From Viridibacterium sp047600765 (GTDB taxonomy: Bacteria > Pseudomonadota > Gammaproteobacteria > Burkholderiales > Rhodocyclaceae): a DNA stretch of 64,000 bases. The stretch is taken from the NCBI GenBank assembly GCA_047600765.1, contig JASGKF010000002.1:1612001-1676000 (forward strand). The letters are read 5' to 3'. Of the stretch, positions 1 to 7,471 are shown in pieces. Position 1 is the stretch's first letter. The number at the start of each line of letters is the position of its first letter. The translations under genes and the position numbers were made by a program. The notes below the pieces were generated by a model. That model was not told the DNA's origin. It saw only the letters and a program-made list of their open reading frames with translations, and searched no databases.

Positions 1-1142
1 GGCCGAGCATGATGAGAGCATCGCCAAGGCCGGTGAAGCCGAGGCCTACGCGGCGCTTGCTGGCGGCCTCCTGCGCTTGTTGGGGCAGGGGCCAGTGCGT
101 GGCGTCGAGTACGTTGTCGAGCATACGCACGGATGCGTCGAACGTTCTTGCCGAAGGCGGCTTCATCGAAGCGCGCCTTGTCGGTGAAGGGGTCGAGCAC
201 GAAGCGCGTGAGGTTGATCGAGCCGAGGCAGCAGCAGCCGTAAGGCGGCAGCGGTTGTTCGGCACAGGGATTGGTGGCCTCGATGGTTTCGCAGTAGCCG
301 AGGTTGTTGTCCTTGTTCATGCGATCGAGGAACAGGATGCCGGGCTCGGCGTGGTCATAGGTCGAGCGCATGATCTGATCCCACAGATCGCGGGCGCGCA
401 CCTTGCGATAAACCCACCAGCCGTCTTCGCGCTGCCATGCGCCGCTGGCCTTGATCTCCGAGCCGGGCTCGGCGCGGTGGGCAAGTTCGACGTCGCCATC
501 GGCTTCGACGGCCTGCATGAAGGCGTCGGTCACTGCTACCGAGATGTTGAAGTTCGAGAGATCACCTTCGTCCTTGGCGTGGATGAAGGTTTCGATGTCG
601 GGGTGGTCACAGCGCAGTACACCCATCTGCGCGCCGCGACGTGCGCCGGCGGATTCGACGGTTTCGCAGCTGCGGTCGAAAACCCGCATGTAGCTGACCG
701 GCCCACTGGCGCGCGACTGGGTGCCACGCACGAGCGCGCCTTCGGGGCGGATGCTGGAGAAGTCGTAGCCTACGCCGCCGCCGCGCCGCATGGTTTCGGC
801 GGCGTGGGCAAGCGCGGTGTAGATGCCGGGGCGGCCATCCGTCTCTTCGGTGACGGCATCGCCGACAGGTTGCACGAAGCAGTTGATGAGGGTGGCGCTG
901 AGGCTGGTGCCGGCAGCGGAATTGATGCGGCCAGCGGGAACGAAGCCGGCTTCCTGTGCGAGGAAGAAGCGTTCTTCCCAGGCGCTGCGCTGCTTGTCAT
1001 CGGATTCGACAGCAGCGAGCGCGCGTGCGACGCGGCGGCGGACATCCTGCACGCTGGCTTCGTTGCCCTTGGCATATTTCTCAAGGAGGACTTCGGCCGA
1101 GATTTCCTGATCTTGCAGGGTCTGTACGGTTTGCTGGGCCAT
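1..1142 (-). CDS. nrdJ: Adenosylcobalamin-dependent (class II) ribonucleoside-diphosphate reductase, N-terminal part, with one frameshift
   Basis: Makes deoxyribonucleotides for DNA synthesis using a B12-derived thiyl radical, so it does not need oxygen. The start is ATG at 1142, preceded by AAGGAGG at good spacing. About 380 codons are present and the gene runs off the left edge. Visible family signatures are LINCFVQPVGD near residues 85-95 (first redox cysteine) and NPCAEQPLPPYGCCCLGS near 291-308 (radical cysteine and catalytic Glu). The reading frame breaks at 137-143, where the plus strand reads GTCGAAC. Removing one A restores a smooth product (KNVDASVRMLDNVLDATHW), so a one-base sequence error is more likely than a dead gene. 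Its upstream neighbour on the same strand is the HDOD gene. Confidence 0.9.
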   Translation of the reverse strand, partial: MAQQTVQTLQDQEISAEVLLEKYAKGNEASVQDVRRRVARALAAVESDDKQRSAWEERFFLAQEAGFVPAGRINSAAGTSLSATLINCFVQPVGDAVTEETDGRPGIYTALAHAAETMRRGGGVGYDFSSIRPEGALVRGTQSRASGPVSYMRVFDRSCETVESAGARRGAQMGVLRCDHPDIETFIHAKDEGDLSNFNISVAVTDAFMQAVEADGDVELAHRAEPGSEIKASGAWQREDGWWVYRKVRARDLWDQIMRSTYDHAEPGILFLDRMNKDNNLGYCETIEATNPCAEQPLPPYGCCCLGSINLTRFVLDPFTDKARFDEAAFGKNVRRIRAYARQRTRRHALAPAPTSAGGRQQAPRRPRLHRPWRCSHHAR

Positions 1143-1212
1143 GGTGGGCCTCCTTGCAGATGGGCGCGGATAGCGGAGCAGGGCGCTGCCGCAGGCTGGT
1201 GGGTTCAGCGCA

Positions 1213-2061
1213 TCAGTGCGCGAGCCCCATGGCGACGAGCATTTCGAGCAGGCTGGCTTCGGCGGCAGTGACAAGGGCACTGACCGAGGCATCCTGGGCG
1301 CCGGATAGTGCCTGCCAGGTGCCCAGGTGCTTTTGCGCGAGATCATCCAGCGCGATATCGGACTCGATGTCGTCGTCGAGATGCCGGGCGAAACGGATGC
1401 AGGCGGCTTGGGGGGCCAGGTCGCCGGCCTGCTCGGGTTGCAGCTGAGCGCCCAGCGTGACGCCGAGCCCCACGGGCAAGCGCCAGCTGTGGGCCAGGGC
1501 GACGCCGACTTCGGCGAAATCGCAGCCAATCACTTCGCGTTCACGGGCGGCGCGTTGTTCGAGTGAAAGGCCGCCGCTGGAGAGAACCAGATCGCTGAGG
1601 TCGGGGATCGCCTGGTACATGACCAGGTGGCCCATGTCAGAGAGCAGGCCGAGCAGGAACATGCGTTCGGCGAGTACGTCGCCGCGCTGTTCGGCCATCA
1701 CGCGGCACAGCAGGGCGCAGCGCACCGAGCTGCGCCAGAAGCGCAGCATGTCCATGTTGCCGGCATGCATGCCGCCGAAGGTGGTGGCGATGCTGCTGGT
1801 GAGGACGATGTCGCCGAGGGTGCGCAGGCCGATGAGGTTGAGTGCCTGGCTGAGGGTGTCCACGCGTCGTGGCAGACCATACATGGCGCTGTTGGCGACG
1901 CGCAGGACGGCAGTGCTGAGGGCGGGGTCGCTGGCGATTTCCTGCGTCAGCTCCGCAATGGTGGCGTCAGGATCATCGAGCTTGTCGCGGATGCGGTAAT
2001 AGACGCTGGGCAGACTGGCGAGCTTGTCGAGGCTCGCCACCAGTTCTTGCGCACGGTACAT
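1213..2061 (-). CDS. HDOD domain signalling protein
   Basis: A 282-residue protein made almost entirely of one HDOD domain, the HD-related fold lacking hydrolase residues that is found in bacterial signalling proteins. The N-terminal part carries the typical LPSVYYRIRDKL, DPALSTAVLRVANSAMYG and LIGLRTLGDIVLTSSI segments. The middle has MAEQRGDVLAERMFLLGLLSDMG, where the family shows its degenerate HD-like region. No receiver, GGDEF or EAL domain is attached and no membrane segment is seen, so it probably acts as a cytoplasmic protein-protein module. It lies 70 bp upstream of nrdJ on the same strand and may be co-transcribed with it. The partner signal is unknown. Confidence 0.85.
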   Translation of the reverse strand: MYRAQELVASLDKLASLPSVYYRIRDKLDDPDATIAELTQEIASDPALSTAVLRVANSAMYGLPRRVDTLSQALNLIGLRTLGDIVLTSSIATTFGGMHAGNMDMLRFWRSSVRCALLCRVMAEQRGDVLAERMFLLGLLSDMGHLVMYQAIPDLSDLVLSSGGLSLEQRAAREREVIGCDFAEVGVALAHSWRLPVGLGVTLGAQLQPEQAGDLAPQAACIRFARHLDDDIESDIALDDLAQKHLGTWQALSGAQDASVSALVTAAEASLLEMLVAMGLAH

Positions 2062-2110
2062 GGTGACTCCCGATCAGGTTACGGGAGCAGTGCGCTGGCT
2101 GCTTCGCGGG

Positions 2111-3697
2111 TCAGACGCGCTTGAGTTGGGCGAGCTCGCAGGAGGCGAGCTTCTCAACGACGGCAACGACTTCGAATGTCACGTTGCCTTCACGCTGTTC
2201 GACCGTGATGCGCACGCCCGGTTTCAGGTCGCCATGCGGGGCCAGCAGACCGGGGTTGCCTTCAAAACACTGCACCCGCGGCAACAGTAGCACAGGCAGG
2301 GTCTGGATGTTTCCGTCTGGAAGCTTCTTGTCGATGGTGTGGGGCAGGGCTGTGCCACACAGGCGTTCGAGCGAGATTTCCTTGCCGGTGGTTTCGTGAC
2401 TGCGGGCACGGCGGACGATGCTGAGGTGCACGCTGGCGCGTTCCAGCGGGCGCATGGCGACGAGTTCGCCCACGTTGATGGGCAAGGTGTGCGGGCCGGC
2501 TTCGCGCAGGCTGAAACCGGTGCGCGCCTGTTCGAAGATGCGCCATTCGCAGGCGACGGCGGGGATGGCGCCTACGACGCGGGGACGGCCGTTCTGCAGC
2601 GACTTCCAGGCGCCGCTGGAGAGGTATTGCCGCACGGGGTCGAAGCCGGTGATGAGGGTGGCGAGCGGCTGGTAGTCCTGCTTCATCTTGCGGCTGGAGC
2701 GCGAATCGGACCACTGTTCGGCGCAGCGTGTGAGCATGAAGGCGTAGGAGGCTTCGTTGGCCACCATGGGCAGGCCCAGCTTTGTAGCGTGCAGGCCCTG
2801 GCGCAGGCCGGCGAGCTGTTGCTGGATGCGGTCAACGAGCTGGCGGCAATCGAGCAGGCGCTCCTTGTCGAGCAGCGCCTGGCCGGGCTTGAGCTTGCCG
2901 GGGCCGCGTTCGGCATCGCTGAAGACGAACATGCCGGGGCCGAGATCTTCGGGGGCGGGCGTTTCAGCTGATAGCGTGGCGAGGTGGCCGAAGCGGGCGA
3001 TGTAGAAGCGTAGGCGCGAGAGCTCGGCGCCTTCGAGGCTGGCTGGGTCGCAAAGTGCGAGCAGGCAATCGCGGACCACGACCTGTTCGACCGTATCGGT
3101 ATCGTGGTCGAAAGCCGGGATACGGGAGAGGTTGTGCGCCTCGGCCAGCAGCAGAAGCCTGCGCAGCATTTTCCAGCGGCGCGGTGAGCCGGCAGAACGG
3201 GCGCGCTGGGCGATGGCGGCACGGCGGTGGATGAGTTGGGCCGCGCGCAGGATGGCCGCACCGAAGATCTTGCCGTGCAGGTGGCGTTGCAAGGCGCTAC
3301 CGTCCATGGCCTGGACGATCTTGACGCAGGCTTCGGAGAGGGCCTTGAGCAGGCGGTCGCAGGCTTCCGAGGCGTGGCGGCTAGCGGTGTCGAGAGGCAG
3401 GCGGCACTGATCCAGCTGGGTTTCGAAGCGCTTGAGCAGCGGTTCGGCATGGTTGAGCATCTGTTCTATTTGTCGGAACCGCTTGCTGGGCGATTCGGAC
3501 GAACTGGCAATGCTCGCGGCACGCTGGGTCAGGTTGTCGAGGATGACCAGAGGCTTGTCTGACGGCAGGTCGGCGAACCAGCGCGACATGTCCCGGCTGA
3601 GCGGTGCCACGCTGTGGCTGCCCGAAGGGAGCACGGCTTGCAGGAAGCTGAGGCGGGCAAGGCGCGCGGGAAGACGCATGGCGATGTTGAAATCCAT
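2111..3697 (-). CDS. Large hypothetical protein, possibly with an atypical PilZ-like C-terminal region
   Basis: A 528-residue soluble protein that I do not recognise with certainty. There is no signal peptide or membrane segment. Residues ~60-330 look mostly helical, rich in Arg, Leu and Ala. The last ~150 residues look beta-rich: VGELVAMRPLERASVHLSIVRRARS followed by ISLERLCGTALPH resembles the 'VG-D-L-V-A-x-R ... GVVRW ... GVELL' pattern of large betaproteobacterial proteins with an atypical PilZ-type C-terminus. That likeness is by eye only, and the Arg residues of a c-di-GMP site are not clear. The start at 3697 has no strong ribosome site; Met7 is an alternative. It lies upstream of the HDOD gene on the same strand (50 bp gap), so a signalling role is plausible but unproven. 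Confidence 0.5.
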   Translation of the reverse strand: MDFNIAMRLPARLARLSFLQAVLPSGSHSVAPLSRDMSRWFADLPSDKPLVILDNLTQRAASIASSSESPSKRFRQIEQMLNHAEPLLKRFETQLDQCRLPLDTASRHASEACDRLLKALSEACVKIVQAMDGSALQRHLHGKIFGAAILRAAQLIHRRAAIAQRARSAGSPRRWKMLRRLLLLAEAHNLSRIPAFDHDTDTVEQVVVRDCLLALCDPASLEGAELSRLRFYIARFGHLATLSAETPAPEDLGPGMFVFSDAERGPGKLKPGQALLDKERLLDCRQLVDRIQQQLAGLRQGLHATKLGLPMVANEASYAFMLTRCAEQWSDSRSSRKMKQDYQPLATLITGFDPVRQYLSSGAWKSLQNGRPRVVGAIPAVACEWRIFEQARTGFSLREAGPHTLPINVGELVAMRPLERASVHLSIVRRARSHETTGKEISLERLCGTALPHTIDKKLPDGNIQTLPVLLLPRVQCFEGNPGLLAPHGDLKPGVRITVEQREGNVTFEVVAVVEKLASCELAQLKRV

Positions 3698-3747
3698 TGG
3701 TTACAACCGAAAGCCGGCACCTTTGGGTGCCTGTCGGTGCACGTTAC

Positions 3748-3785
3748 GGTTCGCGGCGGGAAATGATGAGGGGCGGCCGCGAACC
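3748..3785. repeat. Short inverted repeat between two minus-strand genes
   Basis: Ten-base perfect arms (GGTTCGCGGC at 3748-3757 and GCCGCGAACC at 3776-3785) enclose an 18-base loop. It sits just after the stop of the DUF2189 gene and before the 528-residue protein gene. There is no clear T-run on the minus strand, so it could be a transcript-stabilising hairpin or a weak terminator. Confidence 0.5.
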
Positions 3786-3811
3786 GGTCGTTGCAGACAG
3801 CCCAGCGGAGT

Positions 3812-4669
3812 CTATCCCTGCCCGGGCGTCGCCGGGGCAGGGCTGACGAGGTCGCGGTAGGCGTGCCAGGTGGCGTGGCCAACCAGGGGCATGGCGACGA
3901 TCAGCCCGATATGGAAGGTGGCGAAGCCCAGAATCGTGAGTGCGGCGATCAGGAAAGCCCACAGCAGGCAGGGCCCGGGATTGTGGGCCAGGGCCATGGC
4001 GCTGGACAGCATGGCGGTGATGGCGTCCTGGTTGCGGTCGAGCATCATGGGGATGGAGACGATGCTGACGGCGAACACGAACAAGGCGAAGAACAGGCCC
4101 ACGCAGGTGTAAACCAGGATGAATTCGAGGTTTTTCGGGTCGGTGATCTGCAACAGGAAGCCGCTCAGGCTGGGCATCTCGTCGGTGTAGAACAAAGCGA
4201 AAACGACCAGTGAAGCCCGCGCCCAGACGAGAAAGATGACCATCAGCACCAGCGAGAAGATGCCGATGTTGCCGGCATTGCGGCGCCAGACCGTCAAGGT
4301 TTCGCTGAAGGGGCGTCGTTCGTTACGTGTCTGCTGGCGACTGATTTCGTACAGGCCGATGGCGAGAAACGGGCCTAGCAGCATGAAACCCGATGTCATG
4401 GCCGAGCTGTACTGGTAGGCGTGCTCGAAGACCTTGGTAACCGCAAGCCCCATGGCGGCAAAGCAGAAGCCGAAAAAGAAGCTTTCCTGCGCGCGGGCCA
4501 GCATGTCACGCGCTCCCTGTCGTAACCAGCGGAAGGGAGCGCTGAAACCGATTTCGGCGATGGGCGGGAAGAGGCCGGGCGGGTCGATCGGCGCCGTGTC
4601 GTTTCCGGCGCCGTTTGCGGTGGCATGTTCCACCGGTGGATGGGGATGAGGGCTGCTGTTCTGGGTCAC
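3812..4669 (-). CDS. DUF2189 family integral membrane protein
   Basis: A 285-residue inner-membrane protein of the DUF2189 family, function unknown. The first ~45 residues are a Pro- and His-rich soluble tail. The family opening APFRWLRQGARDML follows. About six hydrophobic segments follow, including FFFGFCFAAMGLAVTKV, GFMLLGPFLAIGLYEI, IGIFSLVLMVIFLVWA, LVYTCVGLFFALFVFAV and LLWAFLIAALTILGFATF. The C-terminus ends with HATWHAYRDLV, the usual closing motif of the family. It is flanked by unrelated genes, so context adds little. A channel or envelope-structure role is possible but not shown. Confidence 0.8.
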   Translation of the reverse strand: MTQNSSPHPHPPVEHATANGAGNDTAPIDPPGLFPPIAEIGFSAPFRWLRQGARDMLARAQESFFFGFCFAAMGLAVTKVFEHAYQYSSAMTSGFMLLGPFLAIGLYEISRQQTRNERRPFSETLTVWRRNAGNIGIFSLVLMVIFLVWARASLVVFALFYTDEMPSLSGFLLQITDPKNLEFILVYTCVGLFFALFVFAVSIVSIPMMLDRNQDAITAMLSSAMALAHNPGPCLLWAFLIAALTILGFATFHIGLIVAMPLVGHATWHAYRDLVSPAPATPGQG

Positions 4670-4795
4670 GCCTGTCTCCGTTGCGCAACGGGAGGCTGCG
4701 GACGCGTCAGGGCGGTCAGTCAGCTACTCCCGGTCGAGGCTTTTGCGCAGCATGGTGCCATGCGGGGCGGAGCAGGGCCAGCAGCTTGGCAGCAA

Positions 4796-5008
4796 TCAGG
4801 CGCGGGCGTCCGGTTGCAGCATGCGTTCAATGAGATTGATGCGGTCACGCACCATGAGCTTGCGCTTCTTGAGGCGGTGCAAGGTCAGATCGTCGCTCCA
4901 GTTGCTCAGGCCGAGGCTGGAAATGGTGTCATCCAGTTGGCGATGCTCGTCACGCAGCGATGCCAGCCGGATTTCAAGGCTCATGGACTGATCAAGTGTC
5001 TCGGTCAT
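4796..5008 (-). CDS. DUF465 (YdcH-like) small helical protein
   Basis: A 70-residue protein of the DUF465 family, a predicted two-helix hairpin (SMSLEIRLASLRDEHRQLD and LTLHRLKKRKLMVRDRINLIERML). The frame stays open upstream to 5080, but the start was placed at 5008 because GGAGG lies 6 bases before it; the adjacent ATG at 5011 is the alternative. Starting further upstream would eat into the promoter region shared with the divergent DUF3567 gene. No function is established for the family. Confidence 0.8.
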   Translation of the reverse strand: MTETLDQSMSLEIRLASLRDEHRQLDDTISSLGLSNWSDDLTLHRLKKRKLMVRDRINLIERMLQPDARA

Positions 5009-5178
5009 CATCGTCCTCCAGCTTGTTTCATTTCGACCGTTAACCATTGCATGCGTCCGGTCGTCGTTAATTTGAGTCAATTTGTTAAATACGGCTTGAG
5101 TTTTCCCGGCTTGAATCCGATTTGAGTATCAGGCCCGGCGACTTCACCGGACCTAACTTGACCAGAGGAGGGCAAGCC

Positions 5179-5412
5179 ATGATGGTGGTCCTGAATAACC
5201 CGATTCTTTACGTGGTGGATTACCCCTCCGTTGATGGGCTGGAAGCAATCGACAAGCGGCGAGCAAAAGGCGTCTTCCTGTACGGTACGGCTGCACAGAA
5301 GTTTCGCGATGAGCTTGCCGATGCCCTGTCACACGGAGAAAGTGCCGACGAACTGGACATTTGCATCGACCAGTTCGACGCCCTTTTCACCCAGCCTGCG
5401 ATTTACCAGTGA
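5179..5412 (+). CDS. DUF3567 family protein
   Basis: A 77-residue soluble protein matching the DUF3567 family pattern: an N-terminal NNPILYVVDYP strand, then a 'fix the name of the locus' segment DKRRAKGVFLYGTAAQKFRDEL, and the closing CIDQFDALFTQPAIY. The family is known almost only from Betaproteobacteria, which makes this a useful taxonomic marker. The start ATG at 5179 follows GAGGAGGG at normal spacing; an in-frame start 57 bases upstream lacks a ribosome site. It is followed by a strong terminator at 5489, so it is probably a single-gene transcript. Function unknown. Confidence 0.82.
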   Translation: MMVVLNNPILYVVDYPSVDGLEAIDKRRAKGVFLYGTAAQKFRDELADALSHGESADELDICIDQFDALFTQPAIYQ

Positions 5413-5488
5413 GGCCCGTCAACAAGGGCTACAAGAATCAGCTTAGATACCCGCGCGTGAAATAGTTCATAGGGAAAAACCGCAAGTC

Positions 5489-5517
5489 CGGGCGCCGCAA
5501 GGCGCCCGTTTTGTTTC
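5489..5517 (+). terminator. Rho-independent terminator after the DUF3567 gene
   Basis: An 8-base perfect stem CGGGCGCC / GGCGCCCG around a GCAA tetraloop is followed by TTTTGTTT. It separates the DUF3567 gene from greB. Confidence 0.88.
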
Positions 5518-5589
5518 TATTGTGCACTGCCGCGTGAAGTGTTTGGGGCGGATACGCCCTAAAATCTGTAGCTTCCAGAGGGAAGCAGC

Positions 5590-6144
5590 ATGAGCAAAGC
5601 CTTTACACGCGAAAACGATCAGGACGCCGAGCAGGACGAAGAGGACGGCGCCACGGCGGGCTTGCCGGCCGGAACGAAAAATTACATGACGCGGCGCGGC
5701 TTCCAGACGCTGAAGGCGGAGCTGGACAATCTGCTGCGCGTCGAGCGTCCCGAGATCGTGTCGGTCGTCTCCTGGGCGGCCAGCAATGGCGACCGTTCGG
5801 AGAACGGCGACTACATCTACGGCAAGCGCCGCCTGCGCGAAATCGACCGCCGCATCCGCTTCCTCATCAAGCGCCTGGAGTCCGCCAGCGTGGTGGATCC
5901 CGAAGAGCAGGAAAACATCGACCAGGTCTTTTTCGGGGCCACGGTGCGCGTTTGCGACCAGGACGGCGAGGAGTCGGAGTTCCAGATCGTCGGTGTCGAC
6001 GAGGCAAATGCCTCGCAGGGCCGCATCAGCTGGATTTCGCCGATGGCGCGCACCCTCATCAAGGCGCGTGAAGGGGATACGGTGAAGCTAGTGACGCCGG
6101 GCGGCGTGCGCGAGATCGACATCCTCGAAGTCCGCTACGTCTGA
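5590..6144 (+). CDS. greB: Transcript cleavage / elongation factor GreB
   Basis: GreB enters the secondary channel of RNA polymerase and stimulates cleavage of backtracked RNA. The protein has 184 residues. After an acidic 31-residue N-terminal extension common in this class, the coiled-coil domain starts at NYMTRRGFQTLKAELDNLL and carries the tip acidic pair region ASNGDRSENGDYIYGKRRLREID, with the D and E needed for Mg binding. The C-terminal domain runs from VVDPEEQENIDQVFFGATV to the end (GDTVKLVTPGGVREIDILEV). The spacing and the NGDYIYGK motif favour GreB over GreA. It has its own terminator-bounded position and converges on the histidine kinase gene, ending 9 bases from it. Confidence 0.93.
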   Translation: MSKAFTRENDQDAEQDEEDGATAGLPAGTKNYMTRRGFQTLKAELDNLLRVERPEIVSVVSWAASNGDRSENGDYIYGKRRLREIDRRIRFLIKRLESASVVDPEEQENIDQVFFGATVRVCDQDGEESEFQIVGVDEANASQGRISWISPMARTLIKAREGDTVKLVTPGGVREIDILEVRYV

Positions 6145-6153
6145 GTCAGACCT

Positions 6154-7371
6154 TCAGGACAGTGCATCCGGCGCAGTGACATCGCGCCCGCGACGGCGGC
6201 GCACCACGGCCACCTTGTGCGGCAGCGTGAAGATGAAACGTGCGCCTTCGCCCGGACTGGATTCCGCCTGGATGCTGCCGCCATGGCGCTCGATGATGCG
6301 CCGCACCGAGGCCAGCCCGATGCCCATGCCGCCGTAGCCCTGATCGGCGTGCAGTTGCTGGAAGGGCTGGAACAGGCGCTTGGCATGCGCCATGTCGAAA
6401 CCCACGCCGTTATCGGCGACGGTGTAACGCATGAATTCCGGCGTCGATTCGGCCGTGATGCTGATGTAGGTCGGCCAGGATTGCTGCGTGAACTTCCAGG
6501 CGTTGTGCAACAGGTTGCTGATGGCATTGCGCAGCAGTGATTCGTCGCCCTCGGCGAACATCTCGTCCTGCACGTGCAGTTCGGCCTGGCGCTCGGGGTC
6601 GGTGATGCGCAACTCGGCGAAGACATCGTTGGCCAGCGCTGTGAGCGAGACCGTCTTGATGTTGAGCGGGCGGCGCAGCACGTTGGCAAGGTTGAGCAGC
6701 TCGTCGATGAGTTCGCCCATGCGCAGGCTGGCGCGCATGATGCGGCCCAGGTGGTCGCGGCCTTGTTCGTCCAGCTGCTCGCCCGCATCTTCCAGCAGCG
6801 CGTGCGAGAAGCCGTTGATGGCACGCAGCGGCGCCCGCAGGTCATGTGAAATGGAATAACTGAAGCCGACCAGGTCGCGGTTTGATTGCTCCAGCTCGGC
6901 GGTGCGCTGACGTACGCGGTCTTCCAGCGAGGCATTGATCTCGGCGAGCTCCTGCTGGTCCGCTTCGCGGCGCTGGCTGTCGCGATAGATGATCCACAGC
7001 ATGAAGGCCAGCATGCCCAGCAGGACGCCGGAGCCGGCCACAAGGCGGTTGCGTTGCGTGCGGTAGCTCGCCAGCGCTTCGGCAGGCGTCGGTGTCGCGC
7101 TGTGCAGGCTGTCGATGAGGCGTGCGGCGCCGGGGGTTGCACCCAGCGTGGCGAGGATCTGTTGTTCCAGTTCGTGGGCGGCAGCCTGACGGGCGTTCTG
7201 GCTGGCCATCTCGCTCTGGTAGTCGCGGTCGATCAGCACGCAGGCCGTGGCGATGAGCAGCAGCGCGGTCAGGACGTAGCCGATCAGCAGACGCCGGGCC
7301 AGCCGGGGGCTGTGGCCTGCCGTGTCCGGCGCAGGCCGCTGGCGGGCGGCAGGGGGCAGGGCGGCAGTCAT
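6154..7371 (-). CDS. Membrane-bound sensor histidine kinase
   Basis: About 405 residues. Two membrane segments (LLIGYVLTALLLIATACVLI and LVAGSGVLLGMLAFMLWIIY) enclose a ~90-residue periplasmic sensor loop. A short coiled coil (SLEDRVRQRTAELEQSN) leads to HisKA with the H-box SYSISHDLRAPLRAINGF, then the HATPase domain: N-box NAISNLLHNAWKFT, DNGVGFD, and GMGIGLASVRRII. This is the phytochrome-like, PAS-linked kinase subfamily by H-box. The frame stays open to 7443, but that would cover the htpG sigma-32 promoter; Met at 7371 is preferred although its ribosome site is weak. No response regulator is adjacent, so it is an orphan kinase. It is divergent from htpG; any link to heat shock is inference. 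Confidence 0.85.
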   Translation of the reverse strand: MTAALPPAARQRPAPDTAGHSPRLARRLLIGYVLTALLLIATACVLIDRDYQSEMASQNARQAAAHELEQQILATLGATPGAARLIDSLHSATPTPAEALASYRTQRNRLVAGSGVLLGMLAFMLWIIYRDSQRREADQQELAEINASLEDRVRQRTAELEQSNRDLVGFSYSISHDLRAPLRAINGFSHALLEDAGEQLDEQGRDHLGRIMRASLRMGELIDELLNLANVLRRPLNIKTVSLTALANDVFAELRITDPERQAELHVQDEMFAEGDESLLRNAISNLLHNAWKFTQQSWPTYISITAESTPEFMRYTVADNGVGFDMAHAKRLFQPFQQLHADQGYGGMGIGLASVRRIIERHGGSIQAESSPGEGARFIFTLPHKVAVVRRRRGRDVTAPDALS

Positions 7372-7394
7372 GGCTTGGACGAACGGGAATGGGG

Positions 7395-7422
7395 CTTGAA
7401 GTAGCACGATTGGGCCCCATAT
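7395..7422 (+). promoter_or_regulatory. Sigma-32 (heat-shock) promoter of htpG
   Basis: CTTGAA (7395-7400), a 14-base spacer and CCCCATAT (7415-7422) match the RpoH consensus CTTGAA-N13-15-CCCCATnT at every defining base. It lies about 50 bases before the htpG start codon and points at that gene. Confidence 0.88.
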
Positions 7423-7471
7423 TAGGCGGGTCTTGTACAACACTCATCCCGGAATAGAAGGAGCTTTTGCC

